From Amorphophallus konjac (Eukaryota; Streptophyta; Magnoliopsida; Alismatales; Araceae): a DNA stretch of 64,000 nucleotides. Positions 32,644-42,912 of the stretch are shown piece by piece; the stretch's first letter is position 1; every line of letters starts with the position of its first letter. The DNA is taken from positions 226,306,641-226,370,640 of the forward strand of contig CM040126.1 in the NCBI GenBank assembly GCA_022559845.1, given 5' to 3'. Made by a program: the position numbers and the translations under genes. Under the pieces are notes generated by a model, which was not told the origin of the DNA, ran no database searches, and saw nothing but the letters and a program-made list of their open reading frames with translations.

Positions 32644-34648
32644 TTATCTTTTCATCATATTTAGGCCATGTTGGGCCTCAGTCTGGACTTGCTCAGGCCT
32701 TGTGGGCCTTGTCTTTTGGTCCCTGCGTGGACATCTTCTTGTTTGGGCACTTATTGGGCCATATAGTGGCCAGTTGGGTTGCTTTGTGGGGTAATGGATC
32801 TTGTTATTGGGTCAGGGGCTTATTGGGGCTTGAAGCCCACTTAAAAGAGGCCCATTAGGGTTTAGGGGGCGGCCCCCCTCCCTATCTAGAGGAGGAGGAG
32901 GCAGCCGCCCACCCCTTCCTAGTTCTACTAGGGAAGGTGGGGGGCGCTCCCCTCTCCCTTCCCCTTTTCCCCTCTCCTCCTTTCCCCAACTCCATCCCTT
33001 CCTTCTCCCACTTAGATTCCTTTCTTATTTTTTCTAAGCTTGCTGAAATATGGGCCGCCTTTCTCTCCTTGGAGCTGGGCGCACCCCTCCCCTTCTAGTT
33101 AGATTAGGGTTTTCCCATCCCCTATAAGTAGTTCTCACCTTGTACCGATTACAGTTACACACATGAATTTGAATACAAGTGAGTATTGTGCAAAGCTTTT
33201 TGCGCCCTTCTCTCTCTCTCTCTTTCTGCTCCTGCGACGGGAGAACGGCGGGGTGTGACGCCTCAGCCCTCGGTGGACTCCGGGGTTCCCTCTTATCCTC
33301 ATCTTCTTCCTCAACGGTTCGTGTTCGTGATTCCAGATTTCTGCCCCGAATTGTAGCAGAGCTCGCGCCCCCTTCCTGGACGAGTTTTGCCACGACCTAT
33401 TTTCTGGAGATACGTCTGCGGATCAGCTTCGTGTCGGCGCCCATTTTGCATCAATCGGAGATCGGCACTGCCCGTACCGATTTTCTCCGCCGACCTGCGC
33501 CAGCACCACTTTCTCTGCTCGCCCAGCGGGGAGGCCCTGATTGCGAATTTTCCCCAGGCCTCCACGCTGCGTCTTTTGCCCTGGTTTCTTCAGGGTTCGT
33601 AGATCTCCGAGTCAACTTTCCAACGCCGCCGACGGCGTCGCGTTTCGACATCGTCACCGTCCGTGGCGGTCGATCTCGTGGGGTTGCGCCAGCGCGTCTG
33701 GCCAGTCCGCCCAGCGAACCAGCCCCGACTTTCAGCGACTCCTGCGGCTCGCACCGGCGTCGTCTGCCAGCGCCATTTGGCCGAGGGCGATCTCTGCCAG
33801 TCAGCTTTCACCCCCAACCGGCCCGGACTTGTTCGGGCACCAGAAGGCCGATTTCCAGATTTTACCGTCGGCGAGCGCAGTTCTGCGCCCACAGAACCTG
33901 ATCTGACCTTCAGCAGCGCCCACGGTCACCACCGGCGGATCCAGCGCGCCCCCTTTGGCCGGAGCGTTCCTCCAACAGTCAGCGACGCGTCCTCTCTGAT
34001 GGTGCCTCAAACGGGCGTCGTATCAGCCCGTGAGACCCCCCCTCCGCCCAGGCGCGCGCGACACCGGTTTCTGCAGCGTTGCACCCGAACCTCCTCGTGG
34101 CCGACCCGTCACCGAGTGCAGCCCGTCAACCCGTGTCCGGCAGCCCCGAACGTATTGGTTGTAGCCTTTTACCTCCCTGCGAGGAGTGGGCCGTTATTGG
34201 GTTGTATTTTATTGACCTCTGGTGTATCGGGGTTGTTGGTTCACGGCCGGGGTTCCTTCCCCACGCCTAGGCGTGGAGGTACGCGCTCCGACTCCCCTCC
34301 TTTTGCTTGCTCTTTTAGTATGTGATTGATTATGCCGCGTGAGAGAGGGTAGGTGCCTAGCCACTTATTGCCATCACCGCGGATCGTGAGTGAGAGCATC
34401 CATCCCTAGCACTAGTCGAGCACCGAGCTAGGACTCGACTCCCCTTGTCTTTGGAGGTCGACTATACGCCTAGACACGTGCGCTTCCCTCCTTGGGACGG
34501 CCGAGGTCGGAGTTTCTGTTGAGAGACGTCCCTCATTCTGTGGGATATCACGGTGGTCAGCCACTTGGCGACCCTTGAGCGTGCTACTGCCGGCCTCAGT
34601 TAGAGTCTTTTGTGAGTCTTAGTCCGTGTCGGTCCCCGTCCCGCGTCA
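32559..34648 (+). mobile_element. 3' LTR of the nested element (2090 bp)
   Basis: Same length as the 5' LTR. Differences seen by eye lie near 32609, 33350, 33760, 33887, 33918, 34000, 34193, 34442 and 34589. It ends CCCGCGTCA and is followed by the TTTAT duplicate. It supplies the stop codon (32641-32643) of the internal ORF. Confidence 0.92.
33123..33131 (+). promoter_or_regulatory. TATA-like box in the 3' LTR of the nested element
   Basis: TATAAGTAG, identical to 28625-28633. It could drive outward transcription into the 120-bp repeat region of the host element. Confidence 0.45.
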
Positions 34649-35815
34649 TTTATCGACTCGGGCGGAAGGTCCGAGCTAAGCTAAGGGGGTCCTTTTTGTT
34701 CATCGACTTGGACGGAAGGTCCAAGCCGAGCAAGGAGGCTCTTTTTATTCATCGACCCAGACGGAAGGTCCAGGCCACGGCTTTGTTCGTCGGTGGGACA
34801 GGGAATTGGAGATGGACGTGGTTTATTCATTGACACGGGGTTAGTGCCAAAGCAAGGGTCTTTAGTTCATGGAACCAGACGAAAGGTCTAGGCCACAGGT
34901 TTGTTCATCGATGCCGACAGGGAGTCGGAGACCGACGTGGTTTGTTCATTGACACCGGGTTGGTGCCAAAGCAAAGGTCTTTTTGTTCATGGAACCGGGC
35001 GAAAGGACCGGACCACGGGTTTGTTCATCGATGTCGACAAGGAGTCAGAGACCGACGTGGTTTGTTCATTGACACGGGGTTGGTGCCAAAGCAAGGGTCC
35101 TTTTGTTCATGGAACCGGGCGAAAGGTCCGGACCACAGGTTTGTTCATCGATGCCGACAGGGAGTCGGCGACTGACGTGGTTTGTTCATTGACATGGGGT
35201 TGGTGCCAAAGCAAGGGTCTTTTTGTTCATGGAACCGGGCGAAAGGTCCGGACCACAGGTTTGTTTATCGATGTCGACAGGGAGTCGGAGACCGATGTGG
35301 TTTGTTCATCGACACGGGGTTGGTGCCAAAGCAAGGGTCCTTTTGTTCATGGAACCAGACGAAACGTCTGAACCACAGGTTTGTTCATCGATGCCGACAG
35401 GGAGTCGGAGACCGACGTGGTTTGTTCATTGACACGGGGTTGGTGCCAAAGCAAGGGTCTTTTTGTTCATGGAACCAGGTGAAGGGTCCGGACCACAGGT
35501 TTGTTCATCGATGCCGACAGGGAGTCAGAGATCGACGTGGTTTGTTCATTGACACGGGGTTGGTGCCAAAGCAAGGGTCTTTTTCTTCATGGAACTGGGT
35601 GAAAGGTCCGGACCACAGGTTTGTTTATCGATGCCGATAGGGAGTCGGAGACCGACGTGGTTTGTTCATTGACATGGGGTTGGTGCCAAAGTAAGGGTCT
35701 TTTTGTTCATGGAACCGGGCGAAGGGTCCGGACCACAGGTTTGTTCATCGATGCCGATAGGGAGTCAGAGACCGACGTGGTTTGTTCATTGACACGGGGT
35801 TGGTGCCAAAGCTAG
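34649..35815. repeat. 120-bp tandem repeat made of three 38-41-bp hairpin-bearing subunits
   Basis: From about 34820 the sequence repeats with an exact 120-bp period (unit starts near 34900, 35020, 35140, 35260, 35380, 35500, 35620 and 35740). Each unit has three sections that all start TTTGTTCAT and then diverge. Each section holds a small palindrome: GTCGGAGACCGAC, GGTTGGTGCCAA, and one around GGTCCGGACC. Simpler single-section copies lie at 34649-34820, such as TTGGACGGAAGGTCCAA. Because 120 is a multiple of 3, several frames stay open across the array; they are not genes. The region is the 3' non-coding part of the Tat element. Confidence 0.9.
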
Positions 35816-36157
35816 GGGAAAGGTTGATTCCCCAACCCCGGACGAAAGGTTCGGGTGGGGTGTCCTTCGTCAGTGCCGACAAGGTGTCGAGGGCTGATAT
35901 GGCTGATTTGTTTATTGGGATACTCGAAGATAAGAGTGAGTGTTAATAAAGGGAGACTGATTCCTCCCCTCCTTTTCCCCTTTTTTTCTCTTTTTTTCTC
36001 TTTCTTTTTTCTTTTTTCTTTTTATCTTTTCCTTTTTGTTCTTCTTCTTTTTTTCTCTTTTTGTTCTTCTCTTTTTTTCGAAACGCAAGATAAATAGTGC
36101 CCAAACCATCTGGGCAATAGTAATGCAAATTCGCCCAGGGCGGGGCGGAGAAATGCA
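35816..36157. mobile_element. Tat 3' non-coding segment with pyrimidine tract
   Basis: Holds a strong palindrome near 35831-35862 (CCCCAACCCC against GGGTGGGG) and a T/C-rich run at 35967-36080 on the + strand (purine-rich on the element's sense strand). It lies downstream of the integrase stop. No domain recognised. Confidence 0.6.
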
Positions 36158-37370
36158 TTATTCATTGAATGGGGGGATCGGAGCGTGGTACAACCTCAGA
36201 TGCCTACCATTGAGGGGCGAAAATTGAACCTCCCCCCGATGGTCGACGATTACATACGCTCTGCCCTCGTAGACTTTCTGGACTACATAGGGTCCAAGCC
36301 AATTCTCATTTAGCTTGCCCTTGGGATTGGAAGCCATGACTTCTCTTCTCTTCACCATAATGAGGTCACCCTTCTTGAATTCGCATTCCTTGACGAGCTT
36401 ATCGAAGGCGCGAGCTATCCAGGCCTGATAGACCTGGATGTTCTGCTGGGCTTGGAGCCATTTCCCCACTAAGTTGGAGAGCTCTTCGAGCCTTCACTCG
36501 ACATTTGTTTGTTCTTCCCGGACCAACCCGTGCTGGATTGCGACCCGAAGGGAGGGTATTTCCAGCTCGATGGGGACAATTGCCTCTGAGCCATACACCA
36601 AGGAGAAGGGTGAACAACCCGTTGGAGTTTTGTATACAGTTCGGTATGCCCACAAGGCCTCGTACATTTTCTCTTCCCAGTATCTCTTGTTAGAACTAAC
36701 AATTTTGGACAGGAGAGTACAAAGAGTTTTATTGAAAGCTTCAGCCAAGCCATTGGCCTGTGGGTTATAAGGGGTTGACGTCCTCCAATCAATCTTGTAC
36801 TTTTCTGCCAGCCGGTAGACTTTCTAGTTACGGAAGTGACTTCCATTGTCTGAGATAATTCGGTTCGGAGTGTCAAACCGGAATATGATGTTGCGATCGA
36901 TAAACCTGGCAACGATTTCCCCGGTCACTTCTTTCAAAGCAACAGCCTCCACCCAGCGGGAGAAGTAATCAGTTACGGCCAAGATGTACTTGCACCCAGC
37001 GGATGATGCGGGTAGTGGACCCACGACGTCTGTTCCCCATTGGGCACAAGGCCAGCTGGGCAGTGTTGGATGCAGCGGCACGGGCGGTCTTCTAGGCACC
37101 GTCGCGTGCTCCTGGCATTTCTGACAAGACTTGGCATACTTGCAGCAGTTGTCGAACATTGTCGGCCAATAGTAGCCGAGCTTCTTTATTTCAATTTTCA
37201 TTTTCTGTCCTGCCTGATGTGCACCAATCGTTCCGGCGTGAACCTCTTTCATGACTTTCCAAGCTTCTTCAGTGGATAAGCATCGGAGGAGCACCTTCCG
37301 TTTGGCATCTGCCATAATTCGGAACAGGATCCCGTTCCGGACCTCATAAGAGTCCTTTGTTCTGATCAGC
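36158..37370 (-). pseudogene. Integrase of the Tat element
   Basis: Minus-strand reading: zinc-binding region with HAGTIGAHQAG and CCKYAKSCQKC, core Asp in GTDVVGPLP, second Asp in ISDNGSHF, Glu in ANGLAEAFNK, then a C-terminal domain with LGPYVVQKVYEGRAYVI ending at 36158. A stop interrupts just after the second Asp (about 36824) and a frameshift near 36490 separates the core from the C-terminal part. No chromodomain, as expected for Tat elements. All three catalytic acids are visible, so the damage is confined to frame breaks. Confidence 0.88.
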
Positions 37371-37644
37371 TTGATCTTCTCTTCTCTCTACCTGGGCAGC
37401 TGCTGATATTTAAACCACTACAAAAGGGGGTCCCTCCAGTTAGGTACGCTAATGGCTTCCGCTGTAGCGGCCTCAAGTTCTTCTTCTTCTAGCCCTTCTA
37501 TCATGCTAGGCACTTGGCGCTGATTCACCACCCTGACGCTGAGGGATCCATCTGGCGGGACGACCAATGAACTTGCCAATTTCGCCAGTGCATCGGCTTG
37601 TGCATTTCCCCCCTGGCGACGTGGCCTATCTCAATGAGGTAGAA
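37371..37644 (-). mobile_element. Tat pol linker between archaeal-type RNase H and integrase
   Basis: Low-confidence coding linker with several stops, rich in Glu and Ala on the minus strand. It joins the second RNase H to the integrase zinc region. No separate domain recognised. Confidence 0.5.
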
Positions 37645-38313
37645 CTACTGCATGAGCCGTTTCGCCTTAGCATGGTAAGGGAGTAGTTCGGGTTTTCGTA
37701 CGTCAAACTGTCCTTGGACTTGCTTGACGACCAATAATGAATTGCCAAATACTTGTAGCATTTTAATCTCCATTTGCAAAGCGACTTGGAGACCAATGAT
37801 CAGAGCTTCATACTCTGCCTCGTTATTTATGCAGGGCTTGTTAATGGAGCAGGATGTATGAAATACTTCTCCCTCAAGGGATTTAAGGATGATGCTAGCC
37901 CCGGCCCGTACTTTTGTGTGTCTAGACAGGGTTGTTTCTATTCTTGAAGCTCCATCAAAGTGCAGCTGCCAGGTGATCTGTTGGGCTTGGTTCACCTCCA
38001 GTGTTTCATCTTCAGGCAACTCTGGGGCCAGTGGGGAATCTTCAGGCACAGGGTGTGCTGCAAAGAAATCGGCCATGGCTTGACCCTTAACGGCCTTCTG
38101 CGGCACATAGGTGATGTCGAATTCCATTAACAGTACGGCCCACTTGTCGAGACGTCCCTTCAGAACTGGCTGGGAGAGAATATGCTTGACTGGGTCAGCC
38201 TTAGAAATCAGGCTCACTTCATGCGAGAGCATGTAATGCCTCAGCTTCTTGACTGCGAAGACCAAGGCGAGACAAACCTTCTCAATCGGGGTGTATTTTG
38301 CTTCTGCCCCCAT
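37645..38313 (-). pseudogene. RNase H plus second, archaeal-type RNase H (Tat)
   Basis: The first third continues the ordinary gypsy RNase H (KYTPIEKVCLALVFAVKKLRHY; the upstream part at 38314-38476 has a stop). After a linker the second RNase H reads WQLHFDGAS, then NNEAEYEALIIGLQVAL, then FGNSLLVVKQVQGQF. The catalytic Asp of FDGAS and the Glu of NEAEYEAL are present, but the third acidic position, normally Asp in GDS, is Asn here. A second RNase H of this type is established for the Tat lineage. Read as inactive in its last domain. Confidence 0.88.
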
Positions 38314-38476
38314 TAGTCTTCGGCTAAGGTAATAAAGAGCTTGCTTTGTTCTAGGCGAGCATTGCTCCCAGCGAACATTCGGTGGCAGTTATATATAGAA
38401 TAAGTGGCCTCCCCTTGACAGGTGCCCCCAGCACAGGCGGGGTCTTTAAGTAATCCTTTAGCCGATCGAAGGCCTT

Positions 38477-40147
38477 CTAACATTCATGGTTCCAGTTGAA
38501 AGGTGCATTCTTCATCATTAATTTGTGGAATGGCTGACAGCACCCTGACAAATTGGAGATAAATGTTCGGATGTAAGCCAGCCGGCCTTGTAGGGATCTT
38601 AACTCTCCCAGATTCTTCGGAGGAGGTAGCTCCTGAATGGCTTTTATTTTAAAGGGGTCGATCTCGATCCCCCTATATCGGACAATGAAGCCGAGGAACT
38701 TTCCTTTGGAGACGGCGAAGGCACACTTCATTGGGTTCATTTTCAACTCATACCGCTGGAGTCTCTCGAAGATGACTCTAAGGTCATTCAGGTGATCCCC
38801 CCTTTCCTTTGTCTTGACGACCAAATCATCAATGTAGCATTCGACTTTGCTATATAGCAGTTCGTCGAATATCTTGGTCATCGCCCGCTGGTAAGTGGCG
38901 CCAGCGTTCTTGAGGCCGAAGGGCATTCTTTTGTAGTGGAATATCCCTTTAGGTGACCGGAAGGCCGTATGAATTCGGTCATGCTCAGCTATCCAGATTT
39001 GATTATAGCCGGATGATCCGTCCATGAAGGACAAGGCCCCATGGCCAATAGTTGCATCAATCATTACTTCGGTGATGGGTACCGAAAAGTCATCTTTTGG
39101 GCAAGCTTTATTCAGGTCGCGGAAGTCCACGCAGATCCTGATCTGTCCATTCTTCTTCTTCACCGGCACAATGTTGGCTAACCAAGTAGTGTATTGATTT
39201 TCAGCTGCAAAATCGACATCTATGAGCTTGTCGACTTCTTTGCAAATCTGTTTTATCAGCTCCGGTCTCATACGCCGGGGGGACTGCTTCACCGGCTCCA
39301 CCTTGGGATCAATAGCCAGAATATGTTGAGTCACGCCGGGGCTCAGGCCGGGCATCTCTTTGTAGTTCCAGGCGAAACAGTCCCGGAATTCTTGCAGCAA
39401 CTTGACATATTGTCCCCTCTCCTGTGAAGGAAGAAGGGCACTCAGAAAGGTCGGCCTGGGGTCGCTTTCTGTGCCTAGGTTAATTTCAAAGAGCTCATCC
39501 ACTGTGGCCTGGCCGCCATCTTCAATTTTCGGAGGTGCTGGTAGCAGGTCGATGAAATCCTTGTCTTCACCATCTTTTGCTTCAAGGACACCATAGGCGT
39601 CTTCTTGCTCTGCCTTGTTGGGTAACGAGGCTTTGCTTGTTTCCCCCTCTATTAGGCTTGCTGTGTGCGGCTCTGGGGGGCTCTCTTGTGTGGAGAAGTA
39701 AAGGACTTCTTCGGGATCTTCTTTGTAATTATCATAGACGGCTCTTGCAGGGGCTGAGGTGATTGATTGCCATACTGGGGGCTGCTGCTCTGCTAGTGGC
39801 TGGGGTTGCCCATTCTCAACTGCATCTTCAAAAATCTGGTGCTGAACTGACACCATGTAGATGCTTCTTTCATGGCTGCCTGTCACATGGGGGCGTGGCG
39901 GAGCCACCACATAATCTCTCATTCTGAGCTCATCTCTCTCAATCAGGTCTTGAGCAATGTCCTTGAAGACGTAACAGTCTTCGATAGAGTGGCCTAGTAG
40001 TTGGTGATAAGGGCAAAATAGGGGGTCTCCACTTCTGTGAGCATCTTGCAACCTCTTAGAGCTCAGGAGGGAGACCTTGCCGCAGTAGCAGGCCCAATCA
40101 AAGATTCCTCGGGTCTTATTCCTCGGGAAAGAGTAAGGTCTTTCCAT
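38477..40147 (-). pseudogene. Reverse transcriptase ORF with N-terminal Gag-like knuckle (Tat)
   Basis: 556 open codons. The first 65 contain FPRNKTRGIFDWA and CPYHQLLGHSIEDCYVFKD, close copies of the Gag C-terminal motifs of this same element. An acidic linker follows, then RT from about residue 270: WLANIVPVKKKNGQIRICVD, DFSVPITEVMID, FMDGSSGYNQI, MPFGLKNAGATYQRAM and the catalytic YIDDLVVKTK, with thumb-region LGFIVRYRGIEID. All RT motifs are present. The frame closes at 38477, inside the RT/RNase H linker. The start codon is unclear because the upstream sequence is the partial Gag duplicate. Confidence 0.88.
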
Positions 40148-40560
40148 CCTCTCCTACAGTGTAGGATTTCGCTCGGCCGATTGTCTGACTAGGGGGGCAT
40201 CTACATCCCTTGCCTCCTTTCTCAGGTGCATGGGGGCATTCGGGACGTTGTTCGGGGACTAGCGCGTCTCGATGTTCTGTTGGCAGAAGATGCTCCTGAT
40301 TAAGTTAGACACGAGTGCAGTCGCTTCAGCCAATCGAGCCCTCAACATTTCAATTTCCCGCTGTTGTTGATAACACAGGGCAAAAAGGGTAGAGTCGCAC
40401 CGAGGGAAGCGTGGAGTCTAACTTGCTTCCCCGTCCTTTGCATCAATGTCAGACCAGGGCAATGGCACCTTGCTGCTGCAATTATTCGAGGTTGGTCCCT
40501 CAAAGGAGGACGAGACCTTCCCCTTGCTCCTACAGGGAGGTGGATTCCATAGGAATATTT
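40148..40560 (-). pseudogene. Partial Gag duplicate upstream of RT
   Basis: On the minus strand near 40330-40380 the sequence reads QQQREIEMLRARLAEAT, resembling QQYQQEIELLRKQLTERAA at the end of the long Gag leader (about 44416-44475). With the knuckle copy at 39968-40015 it forms a second Gag module lacking the capsid core. Stops and frame changes interrupt it. A recombination junction between two related elements is the alternative to local duplication. Confidence 0.55.
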
Positions 40561-40570
40561 CTTCATCTTG

Positions 40571-41170
40571 TTATTCATTGGCCAAAGCCATAAGGTGCTG
40601 GCGGCCTTCAACCTGCCATGGGCCTACAGTGCCTGCGTGGCTATTGCCGCCTGGAGCCGAGACTGATATCACATCAGCTTCATAGGAATCTTCTAGTGAA
40701 AAGCCCAACCCTGGATGCCGGGTGATTTGCAACAACCTCCGGTCCAGGTTTGGTGGGTTCCACATTTTCTTGAACATTTCTTTCCGACTGGAGAGCTGGC
40801 AAAAGGGGATCCCTTGCTTTCTGGTCATCTTGACCACACGACCGACTATGTCAGGGAGTCCCATGATTGGGATGAGTGGGTTGTGTAGCTCATCGGGGAG
40901 TCTACAATCGTCATCCCCCTTGACCGGGTGCTCCTTGGCCACATAAAAGATGGTAGGCAGACCCCCGGGGTTGGGCACCTCGAAGGTCCTTAATGGTTCA
41001 ACCACCTGGCAGTCAGCTTCTACGAGAGGCTTGATGATCCCGGGCGGGACCCTGACGTCTTCCAGCAAGTCTTCAAGGTATGGTGTTCTCGGTGTAGGGT
41101 AGATGGGAAGAGAGGTGGCCCGGAATACCCTTTCTGCTTCAGAAATGAATGACACCTGAGGGGGAGCCAC
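40571..41170 (-). CDS. Unknown ORF between protease and second Gag module (Tat)
   Basis: 199 codons without stops. It is Pro-rich at the start (VPPGIIKPLVEADCQVVEPL), followed by a segment with HNPLIPIMGLPDIVGRVVKM and KKMWNPPNLDRRLLQI. It matches no domain I recognise. It lies just after the protease in transcription order and before the duplicated Gag piece, where most Tat elements go straight to RT. It could be a diverged protease-RT spacer. No catalytic motif visible. Confidence 0.45.
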   Translation of the reverse strand: MAPPQVSFISEAERVFRATSLPIYPTPRTPYLEDLLEDVRVPPGIIKPLVEADCQVVEPLRTFEVPNPGGLPTIFYVAKEHPVKGDDDCRLPDELHNPLIPIMGLPDIVGRVVKMTRKQGIPFCQLSSRKEMFKKMWNPPNLDRRLLQITRHPGLGFSLEDSYEADVISVSAPGGNSHAGTVGPWQVEGRQHLMALANE

Positions 41171-41194
41171 ATAGCCAGGCGGTGGTGGAGGGAA

Positions 41195-41800
41195 CTAGCT
41201 GTCAGGCTCTGCCTTCTTCTTTCCTTTGTCCTGAGTGGCTTGGGAGGCTTGCTTCAACTTTTCCAAATAAAGATTAGCGTCCGATAAGTGACATTCGAAC
41301 ACTTCGAAAGGATGGAGGTCGGAAAAGATTCTCTCCTCTTTCCCGTTGCCGGGGTACTTGATGCATTGGTGCAGAGTGGATGGTACCACGCGGTTTTGTT
41401 GCAGCCAAGGTCTGCCGAGCAACGCCTTGTAAGAGGTGCTGGAGTTGATCACATGGAACTGGACCTTGGTGGTGAAGTCACCGAGGGAGAGATTGAACTC
41501 TACGACCCCCATAGGGACCTCGCACTTCTGGTTGAAGCCAGCAATCTTGACGTTCCTGACCTCGACCAGGTGTACATCAAAGTAATGTTTCTGATACACC
41601 CGATAGGAGAGTATGTTCACTGCTACCTCAGGGTCGACCAATACTCGGTTGATGGGATGCCCATTCAGCTGCCCCTTCATGTAGAGTGGCCTATTGTAAC
41701 TGCAGGTAGGTAGAAGCATATCCTCTTCTGTGAAGGCCACAGCTACTTCAGGTGACATTTCTGCGAGGCAAGCTTCAACATATGCTGGCGTCTGGAGCAC
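41195..41800 (-). pseudogene. Aspartic protease (Tat)
   Basis: Minus-strand frame with LVDPEVAVNILSYRVYQK, where the catalytic Asp is kept but the usual G-S/A after it is replaced. The Tat-style body follows (VEVRNVKIAGFNQKCEVPMG, ALLGRPWLQQNRVVPSTLHQ). It would cleave the Gag-Pol precursor. The altered residues after the Asp (PEV) make activity doubtful. The end is Lys-rich and stops at 41195. Confidence 0.8.
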
Positions 41801-42849
41801 AGCAATGATGGCTTGCCGTGTCTCTTCATCTAGAGATAGGATTTCCCAGACGGTGAACCTAGCTGGGATATTCTTTAGGTGCTTGACTATTCTGTTGCTG
41901 GCTCAGACCTCGAGCAACTTCATCTCTTCGGCTTTACTGCGCCTGCCTCTGCCTTGAACCTGGGGAGCTGGCTCGGCGGGTGCCTCTTCCGCTGGGTCGG
42001 GTGCCGCTTGAGCTTGCGGAGGCTGCTGGGTCACTTCCTTTTCTTTCATGAACTCGGCAAGGTTTGGGGTGTTGTCAGGTTCTTCCCTTGGTCGAGGAGG
42101 AGTCAGTACCAACGGGGCCGAGGGGCTACCTGCCTCTTTGGCCTGCTAGGACTCACGGGGGCATGACTGTTTTCCCCTCTGAGTCGTAAGAAATTCAATA
42201 AATGAAGGGGCGGCCTGGCCGACCGGTTCTCCGGGGTAGAGACCTAAGGGAGGGGGAATCTCCATGCCTTGGACCCTAGGCTCGGGGATGTGATACGGTT
42301 GTTCTCCCCTGAACAGGATGTTGTGGTTGGCCTGAGGAGGACATCCCCACTTCCTTCCCGACCTGGTGGCATGTTGGGAGGTGGATGCTTCAGCTTGATT
42401 CACCTCTGACGTCTCGACAGGCACTTCTTGCTCTTCCTCTCTCAGGGAGAGGGCTGTGTCAAATAATGTTGAGAGGTGTTGCAAGAAAGGACAACCCCAC
42501 TCTTCTTCTTGTTTCTAGGTCTTCTCTTCTTCTTTTCCTTCTTCTCTTCAGTGGCTAGCAACTGCTCTTGGGGAAGCTCACCCCACAAGAGAGGCTCTTC
42601 TTTCGTCTCGGCTTCCGCTTCTGGAGCTAGTTCGAGTGACTTGAACTCCTCCCAAGGGACATACTCCTTCAACTCCACAGGCTGGATCTCGGGCTGCTCA
42701 TAATCTTCAAGCCCATCAATAATAGCTTGGAGTCTTTCAACCGCAGGGCTGGTTTCCTTGTGCACCCGCATCGGGATGTGTTTCTTCTTGTTGTGAGTGG
42801 GCTGTCTCACAACGAGCCAGGGGGCTGTGTCATGCCAGACAGGTGTCAC
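41801..42849 (-). pseudogene. Gag-protease linker (Tat), low complexity
   Basis: Glu/Pro/Lys-rich coding sequence continuing the Gag frame after the stop at 42913, with a frameshift at about 42470 and stops near 42146 and 41903. It includes a basic run KKEKKKRRPRNKKKSG near 42500. No fold recognised. It joins Gag to protease. Confidence 0.6.
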
Positions 42850-42912
42850 TGGTGGCGGTGTCGGCCGGGGTGTAACGCCCCTTATGTGAGCTTCCGGAGT
42901 GGGCCGGGGAGC

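Larger units (their letters stand above)
28061..34648 (+). mobile_element. Young non-autonomous chromodomain LTR element (6588 bp)
   Basis: Two LTRs of exactly 2090 bp (28061-30150 and 32559-34648) differ at about nine positions by eye, nearly all transitions. A perfect 5-bp duplication flanks the element. The internal region is only 2408 bp: primer site, a 200-bp leader, one long ORF and a PPT. It lacks Gag, RT, RNase H and the integrase core, so it must have moved with proteins supplied by another element. The ORF keeps the integrase C-terminal domain and chromodomain of a chromovirus. Confidence 0.92.

Noticed and set aside
34901..35815. Frames of 156, 152 and 64 codons with a 40-residue repeat (FIDADRESETDVVCS)
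   Set aside because: A direct product of the 120-bp tandem repeat, whose period is divisible by 3; open in more than one frame and non-coding in the parent element.
34649..35815. CRISPR-like regular repeat array
   Set aside because: No unique spacers; units are contiguous 120-bp tandem copies in a plant retrotransposon.
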